A DNA stretch of 64,000 nucleotides from Gentiana macrophylla (Eukaryota; Streptophyta; Magnoliopsida; Gentianales; Gentianaceae): positions 81,302,800 to 81,366,799 of the forward strand of contig CM047815.1 of the NCBI GenBank assembly GCA_026214975.1, read 5' to 3'. The position numbers were made by a program, and so were the translations under genes. The notes under the pieces were generated by a model. That model saw nothing but the letters and a program-made list of their open reading frames with translations, did no database searches and was not told the origin of the DNA. Each line of letters begins with the position of its first letter. Positions within the stretch are counted from its first letter, which is position 1. Below are positions 11,207 to 21,480 of this stretch, piece by piece.

Positions 11207-14200
11207 TCAAGTTGGACGAGGGAGGAGGCCTAACTTGTCACGTTGATGTTGGAAAGCCGTGCGATGAAGAGGTTTGGTTAGACAATTAGCCAGTTGATCA
11301 GAAGCGTTGACATGAGCAATGCGTAGAGAACCACGTTGAACCTGATCACGAATGAAGTGATAATCTATAGCCACATGTTTCATACGTGAATGGAAAACAC
11401 GATTGGAACAAAACGGAGTAGTACCAAGATTATCACAATAAATCACCGGTTGAGCCGACAGAGTAATACCAAGATCTTTCAAAAGAAAGGTAAGCCAACT
11501 AATCTCGGCCATAGCAGCAGCGACGGCACGATATTCTGCTTCAGTAGAGTAGCGAGCAATGGTGGTTTGCTTTTTCGAGCTCCAGGAAATGGCATTTTGC
11601 TAAGGTAAATAACATGAGCACTCGTAGACGCGTAATTGTCTTTGTCACCACCCCAATCAGCATTAGTAAAAGCATGAAGGGTAAGGGGGGAATGGCTATA
11701 TAATTGAATACCATAGGTAGTCGTACCAGCAATATAACGCAGTAGACGCTTGACATAACCCCAATGAATGTCCGTGGGAGAATGCATGAACTGAGACAGT
11801 TTGTTGACAGCGAAGGCAATGTCAGGACGAGTGAATGTAAGATACTGAAGACTACCAACAACCACACGATAAGTAGAAGGATCGTCCAAGGGTGTTCCTG
11901 CAGTGGACTTTAAATCAGAAATATCCACGGGTAAAGGCGTCGCTACAGAATTAGCATGTTGCAGATTAAGCTGGTGAGCAATTCAGTCATGTAGCGCTTT
12001 TGAGATAAAATAATGCCAGCAGAGTTGTGAATAATCTCAATGCCAAGAAAATACGCTAGTTGACCAAGATCCTTGAGGTCAAATTTGGCTCCCAGATTTT
12101 GAATAAATTTTTCCAAGGCAACCGAGTCATTCCCTATAATAATCAGATCATCGACATAGACAAGAACATAAAGTAACACATTCCCAGAATTAAAAATAAA
12201 CAAAGACGTATCAGCATGAGAATTTGTGAAGTGTGACGCCAACAGGAAGCGTTTAAGCTCCTCATACCAGGCCCTGGGGCCTATTTCAAACCATAAAGTG
12301 CCTTGCGAAGCCTGCAAATATGATTAGGATGTGTAGAATCAACAAAACCTGCCGGCTGGGCTAAGTAAACAGCCTCCTATAAGTGACCCTGCAAAAAATC
12401 ATTATTAATGTCCAGCTGTATGAGAGACCACCCCTGTGTTAAAGCCAGTGTAAGAACAACTCGAATAGTGGGAGGCTTAACAACAGGACTGAATGTCTCA
12501 TAATAATCGATGCCAGGGCGCTGTGTAAAGCCTTTGGCCACAAGACGGGCCTTGTGGCGATCAATAGAACCATCAGGATGACGTTTTAACCGAAATATCC
12601 ACTTCGAGCCAATGATATTGAGAGAGGGATCATGGGGTACAAGATCCCATGTGTGATTATGCACCAAAGCATCATATTCCTCTTGCATCGTGTTTCTCCA
12701 TTGAGGAATTTTTAGAGCTTGTGATATGGAGGTGGGTTCGGTTTCGTGGGCTGGGGAGGGATGAACATGAGTATGAAGATTGAGTTTTTGAATTGGGCGA
12801 TGAATATTATTCTGAGAGCAGGTACGCATAGAGTGAAGTGAAGGTGGTGGAGGTGGAGGAGGTGATAGAGGAAGTGAAGGGGAGGAGGCCGAGTGGGGCT
12901 GGGTGGTGGTTCTTCGCCAAATGAGGTGGGGAGGAGGAGAAGATGTGGGAGGTGGTGTAGGAAGCCAATCAGATATGTACGGAGTGGGAGAAGCAGTGGT
13001 GGTAGAATGACACACATAGGGAAACACAGTTTCAACGAATTTAATGTGGCGGGAGACATAGAGGTGGGAGGTACTTGGGTCGTAGCAGAAATAGGCGTGT
13101 TGAGTATGGGAATAACCAATGAATATACAGGGTTTGGATCGGGGTTCAAGTTTATGGGAGGTGTAAGGCCGAAGCCATGTATAGCTCAAGCATCCAAAGA
13201 CACGAAGCTTGTGATAGTTAGGAGGTTTTTGGAAAATTAGTTCATATGGTAATTTCATACTAAGAACAGGTATAAGCATGCGGTTAATAGGGTAGACAGC
13301 GGTAGCAAAAGCATATGGCCAGAAAGTAGTGGGGAGAGAAGCATGAGTGAGAAAGGCGAGGCCAGTTTCAACAATGTGCATATGTCGACGTTCAGATAGG
13401 CCATTATGTTCAGGAGTATGCGGAGGGGTAGTGAAAAGGGAGATGCCGTTAGTAGAAAGGTAATCACGAAGTCCAATAAATTCTCCACCATTATCTGAAT
13501 ACAGTACCTTAATCGACTGATTAAAAAAAAATTCCACAATAGCACGAAAGCGAATAAAGGTGGGGCAACATCGATTCTGAACAAGGGGTAAAACTAAATA
13601 TAGCGTGTAAAATGATCAACAATAATTAAGAAATACTTAAATCCATCAGTGGATAAAACAGGAGATGTCCACAAATCCGTAAACAAATATTCAAGGGGTC
13701 GGGAAGAGGATAAAGTAGATAAATGAAAAGGGAGTTTATGACTCTTATTTTCCAAACAAGCGGAACAATGCGACAAGGAGGAGACAGTAGTCTGTAAATT
13801 AAATGTGCTAAGAATTTTTAAAATTGGTGGAGCTGGATGACCCAAACGACTGTGCCAGGTATTGGACGGTGCTTTGGTGAACGCAAAGGCAAGCAGAGGT
13901 TGATTGGGCCATTCATAGAGTCCATTCCTAACCGGGCCACGGAGAAGAGGTTGATTCGTCTGTAGGTCCTTCACAAGAAATTCAGTGGGTAAAAATTCAA
14001 CAGATAAATTATGAGAGCGACATAATTGAGAGATGGACAATAAATTTTTAGACATGGAAGGAACACAAAGCACATTACGTAAATTAAAGGATTTGGAGGC
14101 AGATAAAGGAAGAGAAGTAGAACCAGTATGAGTGATATTAAGACCCTTGCCATCACCAACCATTATATCATCAGAGCCTAGATATGGAGTGTGGAGCGAG

Positions 14201-15266
14201 ATATTCTGGAGATCATTCATAACATGGTGGGTAGCGCCACTATCAAGAAGCCAGGGTTGAGTGTAAGAGGGAGCAGTTTCAGGCTGAGCCGCAAGGTGAG
14301 TTTGGTGCCGAGGGGGAAGGGTGGTCGGGGTCCTTGAGAAACTTGAGTTTGGAGCTGTTGGATTTGAGGACAAAACTTAGTTGAATGTCCTTGAGTGTAG
14401 CAGTATTGACACTTACCGAGATAAGGGCGTTTGGGAGGATAGGTTTGGTGGTGATTGCTGTTGGCATTGGGATTGAAATTCGGCTGAGTGGTTGGTGGCT
14501 GAGAGTAGTTGCGCCAATTGGGCTGTGAGGGGGACGAGTTACCCCAATTAGAGGAGTTTAGGCTAGGAAGCAGACCAGGCCGAGAGTGTACAGAAGGGTA
14601 GGCGGCGAGGTGAGCCGATGCCGGGGTAAAATTGGCCGGTGATGAGAGTGTGCTTTAGATACCTTAAAATTCAATAATTTCTCATGCAGTTCTTCGAAGA
14701 AATGAGGGTGTCACGTGCTTGCACTTTGCTTCTAAGCAATATCCTCGATACTCATCACCAACATTTTCTAAAATTAAATCAATTAAATCCTCATCATCCA
14801 TAGGTTTATCAAGCAGAGATAATTCATCAGCCTTGTTCTTAACAGCATACATAAATTCAGAGATAAACTGTGACCCACGTGTCATCGATTTTAGGGTTTC
14901 TTTAACAGTTCGAATACGACCCCTAGATGCCTTAGCATAAGTATTTTTCAAAATTTCCTATGCCTCATGAGATGTGGTAGCTTTACGAAGGAAATAAACT
15001 ACCTGAGGAGTACACGCAACAATGATAGTGTGAAGAAGAAGGCTGTCCTGACGTTTCCACTTTGTATAGTCCGGGTTTACCTTAGTGGCGCCGTCGGCCT
15101 GGACTGTTTTTGGTGGGGGAGTGTTGGTGCCATAAACATACCCAATTAAATCATAGCCAGCAAAGAGTGCTTCCATTTGCAAGATCCAAATACCATAGTT
15201 CGTAAAGTCGAGTTTGATTGGAGTTTTTGTTGCGGAATTGAACGTAATAGGAGAAGAGTCGGCCAT
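11207..15266 (-). pseudogene. Ale-type copia gag-pol polyprotein, inactivated by few lesions
   Basis: Gag starts at the ATG at 15266 (MADSSPITFNS), 148 bases inside the 5' LTR, and runs to about 14280, where the CX2CX4HX4C knuckle lies (CQYCYTQGHSTKFC). Protease follows with DSGATHHV (about 14220), then the pre-integrase zinc finger (WHSRLGHP), integrase (SDNGGEF near 13490) and a Pro/Ser-rich linker. Reverse transcriptase runs from about 12690 with KARLVAKGF and an intact YVDD (about 12155). RNase H ends near 11210 with KHVAIDYHFIRDQVQRG. The polyprotein is broken by stops that look like TGG to TAG changes (HEA-stop-EIL near 14956 and RYI-stop-FYPL near 13590), one after GHL near 12376, and frameshifts such as one at an A-run near 13530. 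It cannot be translated through as it stands. Confidence 0.9.
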
Positions 15267-15400
15267 TGGAGAAGCAGGAGAAAATCTTGAAGAGAAGAAC
15301 AAGATCACACGAGCAGAAAGGGAGAGAACCGAAAAAGAGGAAGACGGCGGCCTAGGGTTGCAGATCAACGAGAAGAAGCGACGATGCAAGAGTTTACTGA

Positions 15401-15413
15401 GGCTTTGATACCA
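15401..15413 (-). other. Ale-type element primer binding site
   Basis: Minus-strand TGGTATCAAAGCC lies directly next to the 5' LTR and matches the initiator methionine tRNA primer site of plant copia elements. Confidence 0.9.
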
Positions 15414-15574
15414 TAATGAGAAAATAGAATTTAGAAATTATGATTTTGTTATTTACACTTGAAAAGAATGAGGAGTTCGGTATTTATACTTTTTACAATT
15501 ATGTGCTAATAAATAAAGGCTATATATAATTACAACAAATACATAAAACTAATATTCACAAATATTCACTAATA
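15414..15574 (-). repeat. Ale-type element 5' LTR
   Basis: 161 bases, nearly identical to the 3' LTR at 11039-11199. It is followed outward by the target duplication tgtag at 15575-15579. Confidence 0.93.
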
Positions 15575-16145
15575 TGTAGCACTTTATCCTTAAGACGTTT
15601 TTGCCACGATTATGTGCACACGGTAATGGCAATCGTCTCCCAAAATACAACAGTTATACCTTCTTCGGATTGTTGCACTTCAATGAGAAAAAGATGGCGC
15701 ACCGATCCTGTTATGTAAATCTCTTATTTACTCGAAAATTATGCAAAGTATTTGGATGAGTAATAGAAAACATTTGGCCAGAATTTTGACTAAGCAAAAC
15801 ATATAAAATATGCACTTTTTTCCTATGAAATTGATGGGAATTTATAGGAGAAATGTGACCGGTCATTTAAAGGTTGCAACCATTAACCGAAATGATACAA
15901 CCTCTTACAGGGTTGTAACCTTTCACCGAACCAATGCGACTCTCAATTAATTTTTAATACAAATTATCCAAAATTATGTAGTAGTAGTGATGGTGGTTTG
16001 TTGTAATTCAAAAGTGTTTTAATTATGTAACAATTAAGGTTGATGAAGTAGAGTTTATTTTATTTTTATTTTATTTTTTTATATATTTAGCTTCCATATG
16101 TTATCTTATGATTAGAGTTGCAAGAAGATCTACGACGTAAAAGAG

Positions 16146-16325
16146 AGACTTTATGGTGCAACGGTTGTAAGAAAGTTGTACCAAGTGGCATACATTAGAG
16201 CCTCTCATTTTTACTCTTTTTCACATAATACACTTTTATCGTGTGTGAGAGGTTAGAAATGAATGGTTGTAATGTATGACACTTGGTACAACCTTGCTAC
16301 AACGGTTGTATTATAAAATTTGTCT
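16146..16325. mobile_element. MITE of about 180 bp, present only in copy A
   Basis: Inverted ends of about 45 bases: the left has caacggttgtaagaaagttg then taccaagtggcatacatta, and the right, reverse-complemented, has caaccgttgtagcaaggttg then taccaagtgtcatacatta. It encodes nothing. Copy B lacks it and shows a simple joined site (cgtaaaagataaaatgaaag, near 19361). This direct empty-site comparison shows insertion after the duplication. The target duplication could not be resolved with certainty. Confidence 0.85.
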
Positions 16326-16525
16326 AAAATGAAAGAGTTAATCCAAAGTCCTTTTAAGATTTTTCATTCAACAAAAAGAAAAAAAAGATTACATAATGCT
16401 TACCAACTAGAAAGCTTAGGCAATTTAATTATAGGCTTCCAAGTTCCAAAAGCCCTTTTAGGTTAACCTTACTCTTAAAATACCCATAATTACTAATCTA
16501 AAACATAATCAGTTTAGATGTCCCT

Positions 16526-16960
16526 TCATCGGCAACTACAACCAAGGCATAACACACATGCACTACATATACAACGATGGCAACAACCGTATCTTTCAAG
16601 ATGCACCTTTAAATTACGGGGTGCGCCTTTCTTCATATACTCCGATATACCTAGAGGAGAAGATGTTGTTGCCGTTTTTTCATTATTTCCTACCTCGAAA
16701 CCCGAATCCGAATCAACTGAACCAACAACCGAATGATCCGACTTACCTAAAAGAGAAGTTAATAATGTCATTTTCTTGTGATTTCCACCATTAAAACTCA
16801 TAACGGTATTAGCTGCACCAGTACCTGATTTAGCTGCACCAACACCAGAATTGCCGGAATCTTTCCCGCCGACCACGTGCACGTCATAACACACCATTAA
16901 TGACGACATTGAGAGAGTGAAAACAACAGCAAACATTGCAAGCAACAAAAATTTCTTCAT
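16526..16960 (-). CDS. Small secreted Cys-rich protein, unknown family
   Basis: A 144-codon minus-strand frame. Residues 1 to about 25 (MKKFLLLAMFAVVFTLSMSS) form a typical signal peptide, followed by CYD. The middle part is Gly/Ser/Asn-rich with two hydrophobic patches. The C-terminus is strikingly Cys-rich: from YGCC onward eight cysteines fall within the last 20 residues or so (CCHRCICSACVLCLGCSCR). The start is the first ATG after a TATA-like element 74 to 84 bases upstream. I do not recognise the family; it resembles a plant secreted peptide precursor in layout only. Its tandem copy at 19562-19999 is broken while this one is open, which suggests but does not prove that this copy is the functional one. 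Confidence 0.55.
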   Translation of the reverse strand: MKKFLLLAMFAVVFTLSMSSLMVCYDVHVVGGKDSGNSGVGAAKSGTGAANTVMSFNGGNHKKMTLLTSLLGKSDHSVVGSVDSDSGFEVGNNEKTATTSSPLGISEYMKKGAPRNLKVHLERYGCCHRCICSACVLCLGCSCR

Positions 16961-17033
16961 TGTGGTTAAGTTGATCGATTAATTATTACTTCAAAATGTT
17001 TAATGGTGCAGATATACTATGCTTCATTACCCT

Positions 17034-17044
17034 AAATATATAGC
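17034..17044 (-). promoter_or_regulatory. Putative TATA box of the Cys-rich gene
   Basis: The minus strand reads CTATATATTTA some 74 to 84 bases upstream of the ATG at 16960. The same element is kept in copy B near 20068-20078. Confidence 0.4.
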
Positions 17045-17334
17045 TGTTCGTGATGATAACAGTCACTAATTAACAGCTGTAAATATTTCGATAAAATAAG
17101 TGATTAACGTGATCACAGTAACTTGATTTCGTTAGTTTTGATGTATAAATTTTCAATGCATGAAACTACAAAAGCTTACCGGTTTAGACCAAGACCCGGT
17201 GTACGTTGACAGCTTATATTAGTTATATATGATATATGCGAATCATCCTGAATAAATCCATTATTTTATGGCAAACATTATTTAACTTTATTGTAATTTG
17301 ATAATGACTTTTTATGAAAATTTAACATGATTTA

Positions 17335-17357
17335 ATTTTTTTTTTTTTTTTTTTTTT
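17335..17357. repeat. Poly(T) run
   Basis: A run of about 20 T in copy A. In copy B the corresponding place (near 20365-20382) is interrupted by other bases, as expected of slippage-prone sequence. Confidence 0.8.
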
Positions 17358-17507
17358 GCCTTCTTGCTTTTAAGATCCATATCCAGGATATGTCCTTGGG
17401 GTTGGATATTCTGTATGGTGGTGGCCTGCCTGCAGATGTTGTGGACGGACACCAAAAATGCATAGGGTTTAGTGTTAGAAAAAACAATTTGAAAGTAGAA
17501 ATATGTA

Positions 17508-17850
17508 AATACAGCCAATTGTGAAATCAATATTCGTCGATTTAATTAAATATGAAAATATTGAATTGTGATATTTCATTGAATGACAATTGTGATACAA
17601 GAGTTGTACTTATAGGCATCTACTAACTTATGCAATAAGTAAACTAATAATAATAATACAATAAGTAATAATAAGATAATTATTCGGGCATAGAGATAGC
17701 ACTCTAAACATGGCCCCGCAATTCCGTGGGAAGGGAGTGAACACGGAGATTGGTCTTCAAGGTGACGTAACACGGAGCTGCCAATGGCATGGTGAGGAGA
17801 TCCGCAAGTTGCTCTTTGGAAGAGATGAAGGCGATGGAGAGTATTTTAGA
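17508..17850 (-). mobile_element. Truncated 3' end of copia element E3 in copy A
   Basis: Matches 29256-29595. It holds the E3 LTR (about 17508-17717), the polypurine tract (minus-strand GCGGGGCCATG; the intact form GCGGGGGCATG is at 29461-29471) and the end of RNase H, whose frame ends near EQLADLLTKPL in the better copy. It stops abruptly at about 17846, where the second unit of the tandem duplication begins. It shows that E3 was already in place when the duplication occurred. Confidence 0.85.
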
Positions 17851-17874
17851 AAAAATGTAGTATTTACAAAGGTT

Positions 17875-19202
17875 AATCTATGATACCTAAGAAACAACTT
17901 TTATTTTTTGAGATTTCAGAAAAAACGTAGTATTTACAAAGTCTTTTAGCCTCGACAACAATGCAGTTAGTCGTGCCAATTTTATGAAAAAATGTGTAAA
18001 AATTGTTTTTGTAGCTACAACATTTTTGAGGTTAATTTTCCAAAATTGAAGGTGCAAATATATGTTCAAACTTTACACAATTATATGCAAACAAACAAAC
18101 TACAAACAATGTAGGCAATTACAAAGTAATTTTGACTACAACACAATGTAGGCAATTTTTTCAGAAAGTTGTGACTATATTTATATTTTTCCGGCGCAAC
18201 AAAATTTTCAACCAAATTTCAGATTTTTGTTACAAGTAAATACTCACATACTTGTAAAACCATGTTAACACAAAAATCAAGTTGTTAACATAATTTTTCA
18301 AAAGTTATACAAGCCAACATGTTGCATTATTACACAAAAACATGTTGTTTTTCGACACTTTATGTTGCAGATTTTTTAATAGTCGTTTCACATCTCCAGA
18401 ATTAATACCAACATAATTTGGAAGATATTTAAGATCGTACATATCATGTAAAATAAATTTACAGAAAGATTCGCACATAAACATGTTGTATCATATTTAA
18501 CAAATAAACATTCGGTTAAACATGAATTTGTTGTTTCAACTTTTGCTAACGTATTTCCTTATTCTTCTTCAGAAAACATAAACGGTACATAGATGAACAC
18601 GATTCAGAATGCAAATTCAATGTAAAAAATGTTTACCAAACAAATATACATATACACATTGCATAAACATGTTCATAATTCTGACAGGAACAAGTAAAGT
18701 CTTAAGATTGTTGGGGAAATTATCAATCTAGCATGTTGTTTAACATGAAATTCAAACAAAAACCGAAAATAGAATGGGACAGAAAACTTAGTGACTGAGG
18801 CGAGTGTAGCACTCTATCCTTAAGACGTTTTTGCCCCGATTATGTGCACACGGTAATGTCAATCGTCTTCTGAGATACAATAGTCATACCTTCTTTGGAT
18901 TGTTGCATTTCAATGAGAAGAAGATGGCGAACGGATCTTGTTCTGTAAATCTCTTATTTACTCGAAAATTATGCAAAGTATTTGGATGAGTACTTGAAAA
19001 CATTTGGCAAGATTTTTGAATAAGGAAAACATATAAAATCTGCAAATTTTTTCCATGAAATTGATGGGAATTTATAAGAGAAATGTGTCCGGTCATTTAA
19101 AGATGCAACCTTTAACCGAAAAGATACAACTTATTACGGGGTTGTAACTTTTCACCGAACCAATACGACTCTCAATTAATTTTTAATTCAAATTCTCCAA
19201 CA
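17875..19202 (-). mobile_element. Partial E1 copy: leader and intact 5' LTR
   Basis: 17875-18708 repeats the E1 leader and 18709-19202 is an uninterrupted 494-bp LTR (tgttggggaaatt to ttctccaaca). It is followed by ttatg, the E1 target site, showing that it came from the duplication and not from a separate insertion. Confidence 0.85.
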
Positions 19203-19561
19203 TTATGTAGTAATAGTGATGGTGGTTTGTTGTAATTCAAAAGTGTTTTAATTATGTAACAATTAAGGTTGATGAATTAGAGGTTTTGGATTTTATTTTA
19301 TATATATTTAGCTTCCATATGTTATCTTATGATTAGAGTTGCAAGAAAATCTACGACGTAAAAGATAAAATGAAAGAGTTAATCCAAAGTCCTTTTAAGA
19401 TTTTTCATTCAACAAAGAGAAAAAAAGATTACATAATGCTTACCAACTAGAAAGCTTAGGCAATTTATTTATAGGCTTCCAAGTTCCGAAAGCCCTTTTA
19501 GGTTAACCTTACTCTTAAAAAACCCATAATTACTAATCTATAACATAATCAGTTTAGATGT

Positions 19562-19999
19562 CCCTTCATCGGCATCAACAACCAAGGCATAACACACATG
19601 CACTACATATACAACGAAGGCAACAACCGTATCTTTCCAGATGCACCTTTAAATTACGGGGTGCGCCCTTCTTCATATACTCCGATATACCTAGAGGAGA
19701 AGATGTTGTTGCCTTTTGTTCATTATTTCCTACCTCGAAACCCGAATCCGAATCAACTGAACCAACAACCGAATGATCCGACAATTATTAAAAGAGAAGT
19801 TAATAATGTCGTTTTCTTGTGATTTCCACCATTAAAACCCATAACGGTATTAGCTGCACCAGCACCTGATTTAGCTGCACCAACACCTGAATTGCCGGAA
19901 TCTTCCCCGCCGACCACGTTCACGTCATAACACACCATTAATGACGACATCGAGAGTGAAAACAACAGCAAACATTGCAAGCAACACAAATTTCTTCAT
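19562..19999 (-). pseudogene. Frameshifted duplicate of the Cys-rich protein gene
   Basis: The ATG at 19999 starts MKKFVLLAMFAVVFTL, but a 2-bp deletion relative to copy A (gagagtg in place of gagagagtg near 19952) shifts the frame and stops translation after about 24 codons. A later 1-bp insertion near 19785 shifts it again. The remaining segments (SLMVCYDVNVVGG and the YGCCLRCICSACVLCLGC end) are clearly homologous to 16526-16960. The C-terminus also stops earlier, after LGC. Confidence 0.8.
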
Positions 20000-20540
20000 C
20001 GTGGTTAAGTTGATCGATTAATTATTACTTCAAAATGTTTAATGGTGCATATACTATGCTTCATTACCCTAAATATATAGTTGTTCGTGATGATAACAGT
20101 CACTAATTAACAGCTGTAAATATTTCGATAAAATAAGTGATTAACGTGATCACAGTAACTTGATTTCGTTAGTTTTGATGTTTAAATTTTCAATGCATGA
20201 AACTACAAAAGCTTACCGGTTTAGACCAAGATCCGGTGTACGTTGGCAGCTTATATATGATATATGCGAATCATCCTGAATAAATCCATTATTTTACGGC
20301 AAACTTTATTTAACTTTATTGTAATTTGATAAAGACTCTGTATGAAAATTTAGCTTGATTTAATTTTTTATTTTATTTTTTTTGCCTTCTTGGTTTTAAG
20401 ATCCATATCCAAGATATGTCCTTGGGGTTGGATATTCTGTATGGTGGTGGCCTGCCTGAAGGAGTTGAGACGGACACCAAAAATGCATAGGGTTTATTGT
20501 TAGAAAAAACAATTTGGAAGTAGAAATATGTAAACGGACA

Positions 20541-20690
20541 TTGGAATTTTTTAGAGATAAAAAACCAAAAGTCCTCTTTTTGGCACAAAATAAATAAACA
20601 GGACAATGAAATTCTAAAATGTGCAAAAAGGACAAACATTTCCCTCATGACAAAAATGCCCTTCCTTATGATAAAAACTGAAACGGAAAT
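20541..20690. repeat. MULE left terminal inverted repeat (degenerate)
   Basis: Starts ttggaattttttagagataa. Matching landmarks, in order, with the reverse complement of 28720-28863: ttggaa, agtcc followed by T-rich sequence, tgcaa..aaggacaa, atttcc, and tgcccttc. It is clearly related but diverged, as in MULEs with weak terminal repeats. Confidence 0.6.
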
Positions 20691-21261
20691 AGAATTGAAT
20701 AGGGCACCGACCCACGTTCATTTTCATTACTCCACGATTAAACCACTCGCATTCCACCGGAAATTCCATCAAAACTGAAGAATTAGGGGCGATTCAACAA
20801 GAAATCAGTAAGAGAGTCAGAGTTTAGAACAAAAAGCGAGTAGTATCGAAGAATTTTTTTCGATTTTTGCAATATGTCCAAAAGAAAAAGGGGAAATGGA
20901 AACAGCAGTGGTGAAGAAGAAGAAGAAGAACAGTTACGGTAAGAACTATGAACCAATATATTACAGATTTGGATTTATATAATTTTATGTTGAGGCTTCC
21001 AGATTCAAACTACATTCTACTGCTAATATAAAATTGATACTACTAAAATGTGAAAATGCAAGACGGTTGATCAAAAGTTACAAAATAATTTATGTATGTG
21101 CATGCCCTATATATAAAGATTGGCTTATTCTTTTGCTACTGATACTGATAATGAGCATAGATATGTCAACACTGACAATTGATGTCATAATGATCTCAAA
21201 AGCTACTGAATATGTATGTTATTTAGTGTCTAAACATTAATGATGCTTCTTAAATAATCAG

Positions 21262-21480
21262 ACTTCATATGTTACTGATACTGGGATGTGGTTATAATGA
21301 TACCGACATCGATATCGATATCGGATGTGGTTATAATGATACTGATACTGGGATGTGGTTATAATGATACTGATACTGGGATGTGGTGATACCGATATCG
21401 ATATCGATCATCGATACATCGATATGATATGATATGATATGATATGATATGATATTGATATGATATGATATGAATTTGTT
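21262..21480. repeat. Minisatellite plus GATAT microsatellite in MULE intron 1
   Basis: A unit of about 33 bases (gggatgtggttataatgata followed by ctgatact) is repeated about three times. It is interleaved with palindromic runs such as catcgatatcgatatcgg and followed by a gatat repeat (21420-21475). It lies in the intron between the first exon and the DUF-like exon of the ULP-like gene. Confidence 0.85.

Larger units (their letters stand above)
11039..15574 (-). mobile_element. Ale-type Ty1/copia retrotransposon, nearly complete
   Basis: A 4,536-bp minus-strand element flanked by the 5-bp duplication tgtag (11034-11038 and 15575-15579). It has two 161-bp LTRs, a canonical primer site, a polypurine tract and one gag-pol region in standard copia order. 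By eye the two LTRs differ at about three positions, so the insertion is recent compared with its surroundings. Short LTRs, total size and the TGGTATCAAAGCC primer site fit the Ale/Retrofit lineage, though the lineage is an inference. It is absent from the duplicate copy at 17875-20534, so it arrived after the duplication. Confidence 0.92.
7576..15973 (-). mobile_element. E1: small rearranged copia element, split by a nested Ale-type element
   Basis: Minus-strand element with a 3' LTR at 7576-8070 and a 5' LTR at 10937-15973, the latter interrupted at 11039-15579 by the nested element and its duplicated target site. The 5-bp duplication ttatg flanks it (7571-7575 and 15974-15978). Without the nested element it is about 3.9 kb, too short for a full copia element. 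Only gag-tail and protease fragments are recognisable; integrase, reverse transcriptase and RNase H are missing. It is a defective derivative. Part of it (leader and 5' LTR) recurs at 17875-19202. Confidence 0.8.
10937..15973 (-). repeat. E1 5' LTR, split by the nested element
   Basis: The LTR halves are 10937-11038 and 15580-15973. The nested Ale-type element and its duplicated target tgtag lie between them. Joined, they match the uninterrupted LTR at 18709-19202, which shows the empty site as gagtgtagcactctatcc. The outer end at 15973 is followed by ttatg, the duplication also found at 7571-7575. Confidence 0.85.
10119..17850. repeat. Tandem duplication, copy A
   Basis: Sequence from the E1 leader through the E1 5' LTR, the Cys-rich gene and the end of copia element E3 recurs in the same order at 17875-20534, continuing at 29255-29595. 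Without the Ale-type element (with its duplicated target) and the MITE at 16146-16325, copy A is about 3.0 kb. Copy B without its MULE is also about 3.0 kb. The copies lie head to tail with the junction near 17850-17875. Confidence 0.85.
17875..20534. repeat. Tandem duplication, copy B (left part)
   Basis: Matches copy A (10119-17507) without the Ale-type element and the MITE. It ends at 20534 where the MULE begins; the continuing sequence (gtaaatactgccaattgtg) resumes at 29255. Small differences include a 2-bp deletion and a 1-bp insertion in the Cys-rich gene. Confidence 0.85.

Noticed and set aside
12712..13240. Pro/Leu-rich open frames on both strands
   Set aside because: They overlap the Pro/Ser-rich integrase-RT linker of the Ale-type element and are off-frame readings of it.
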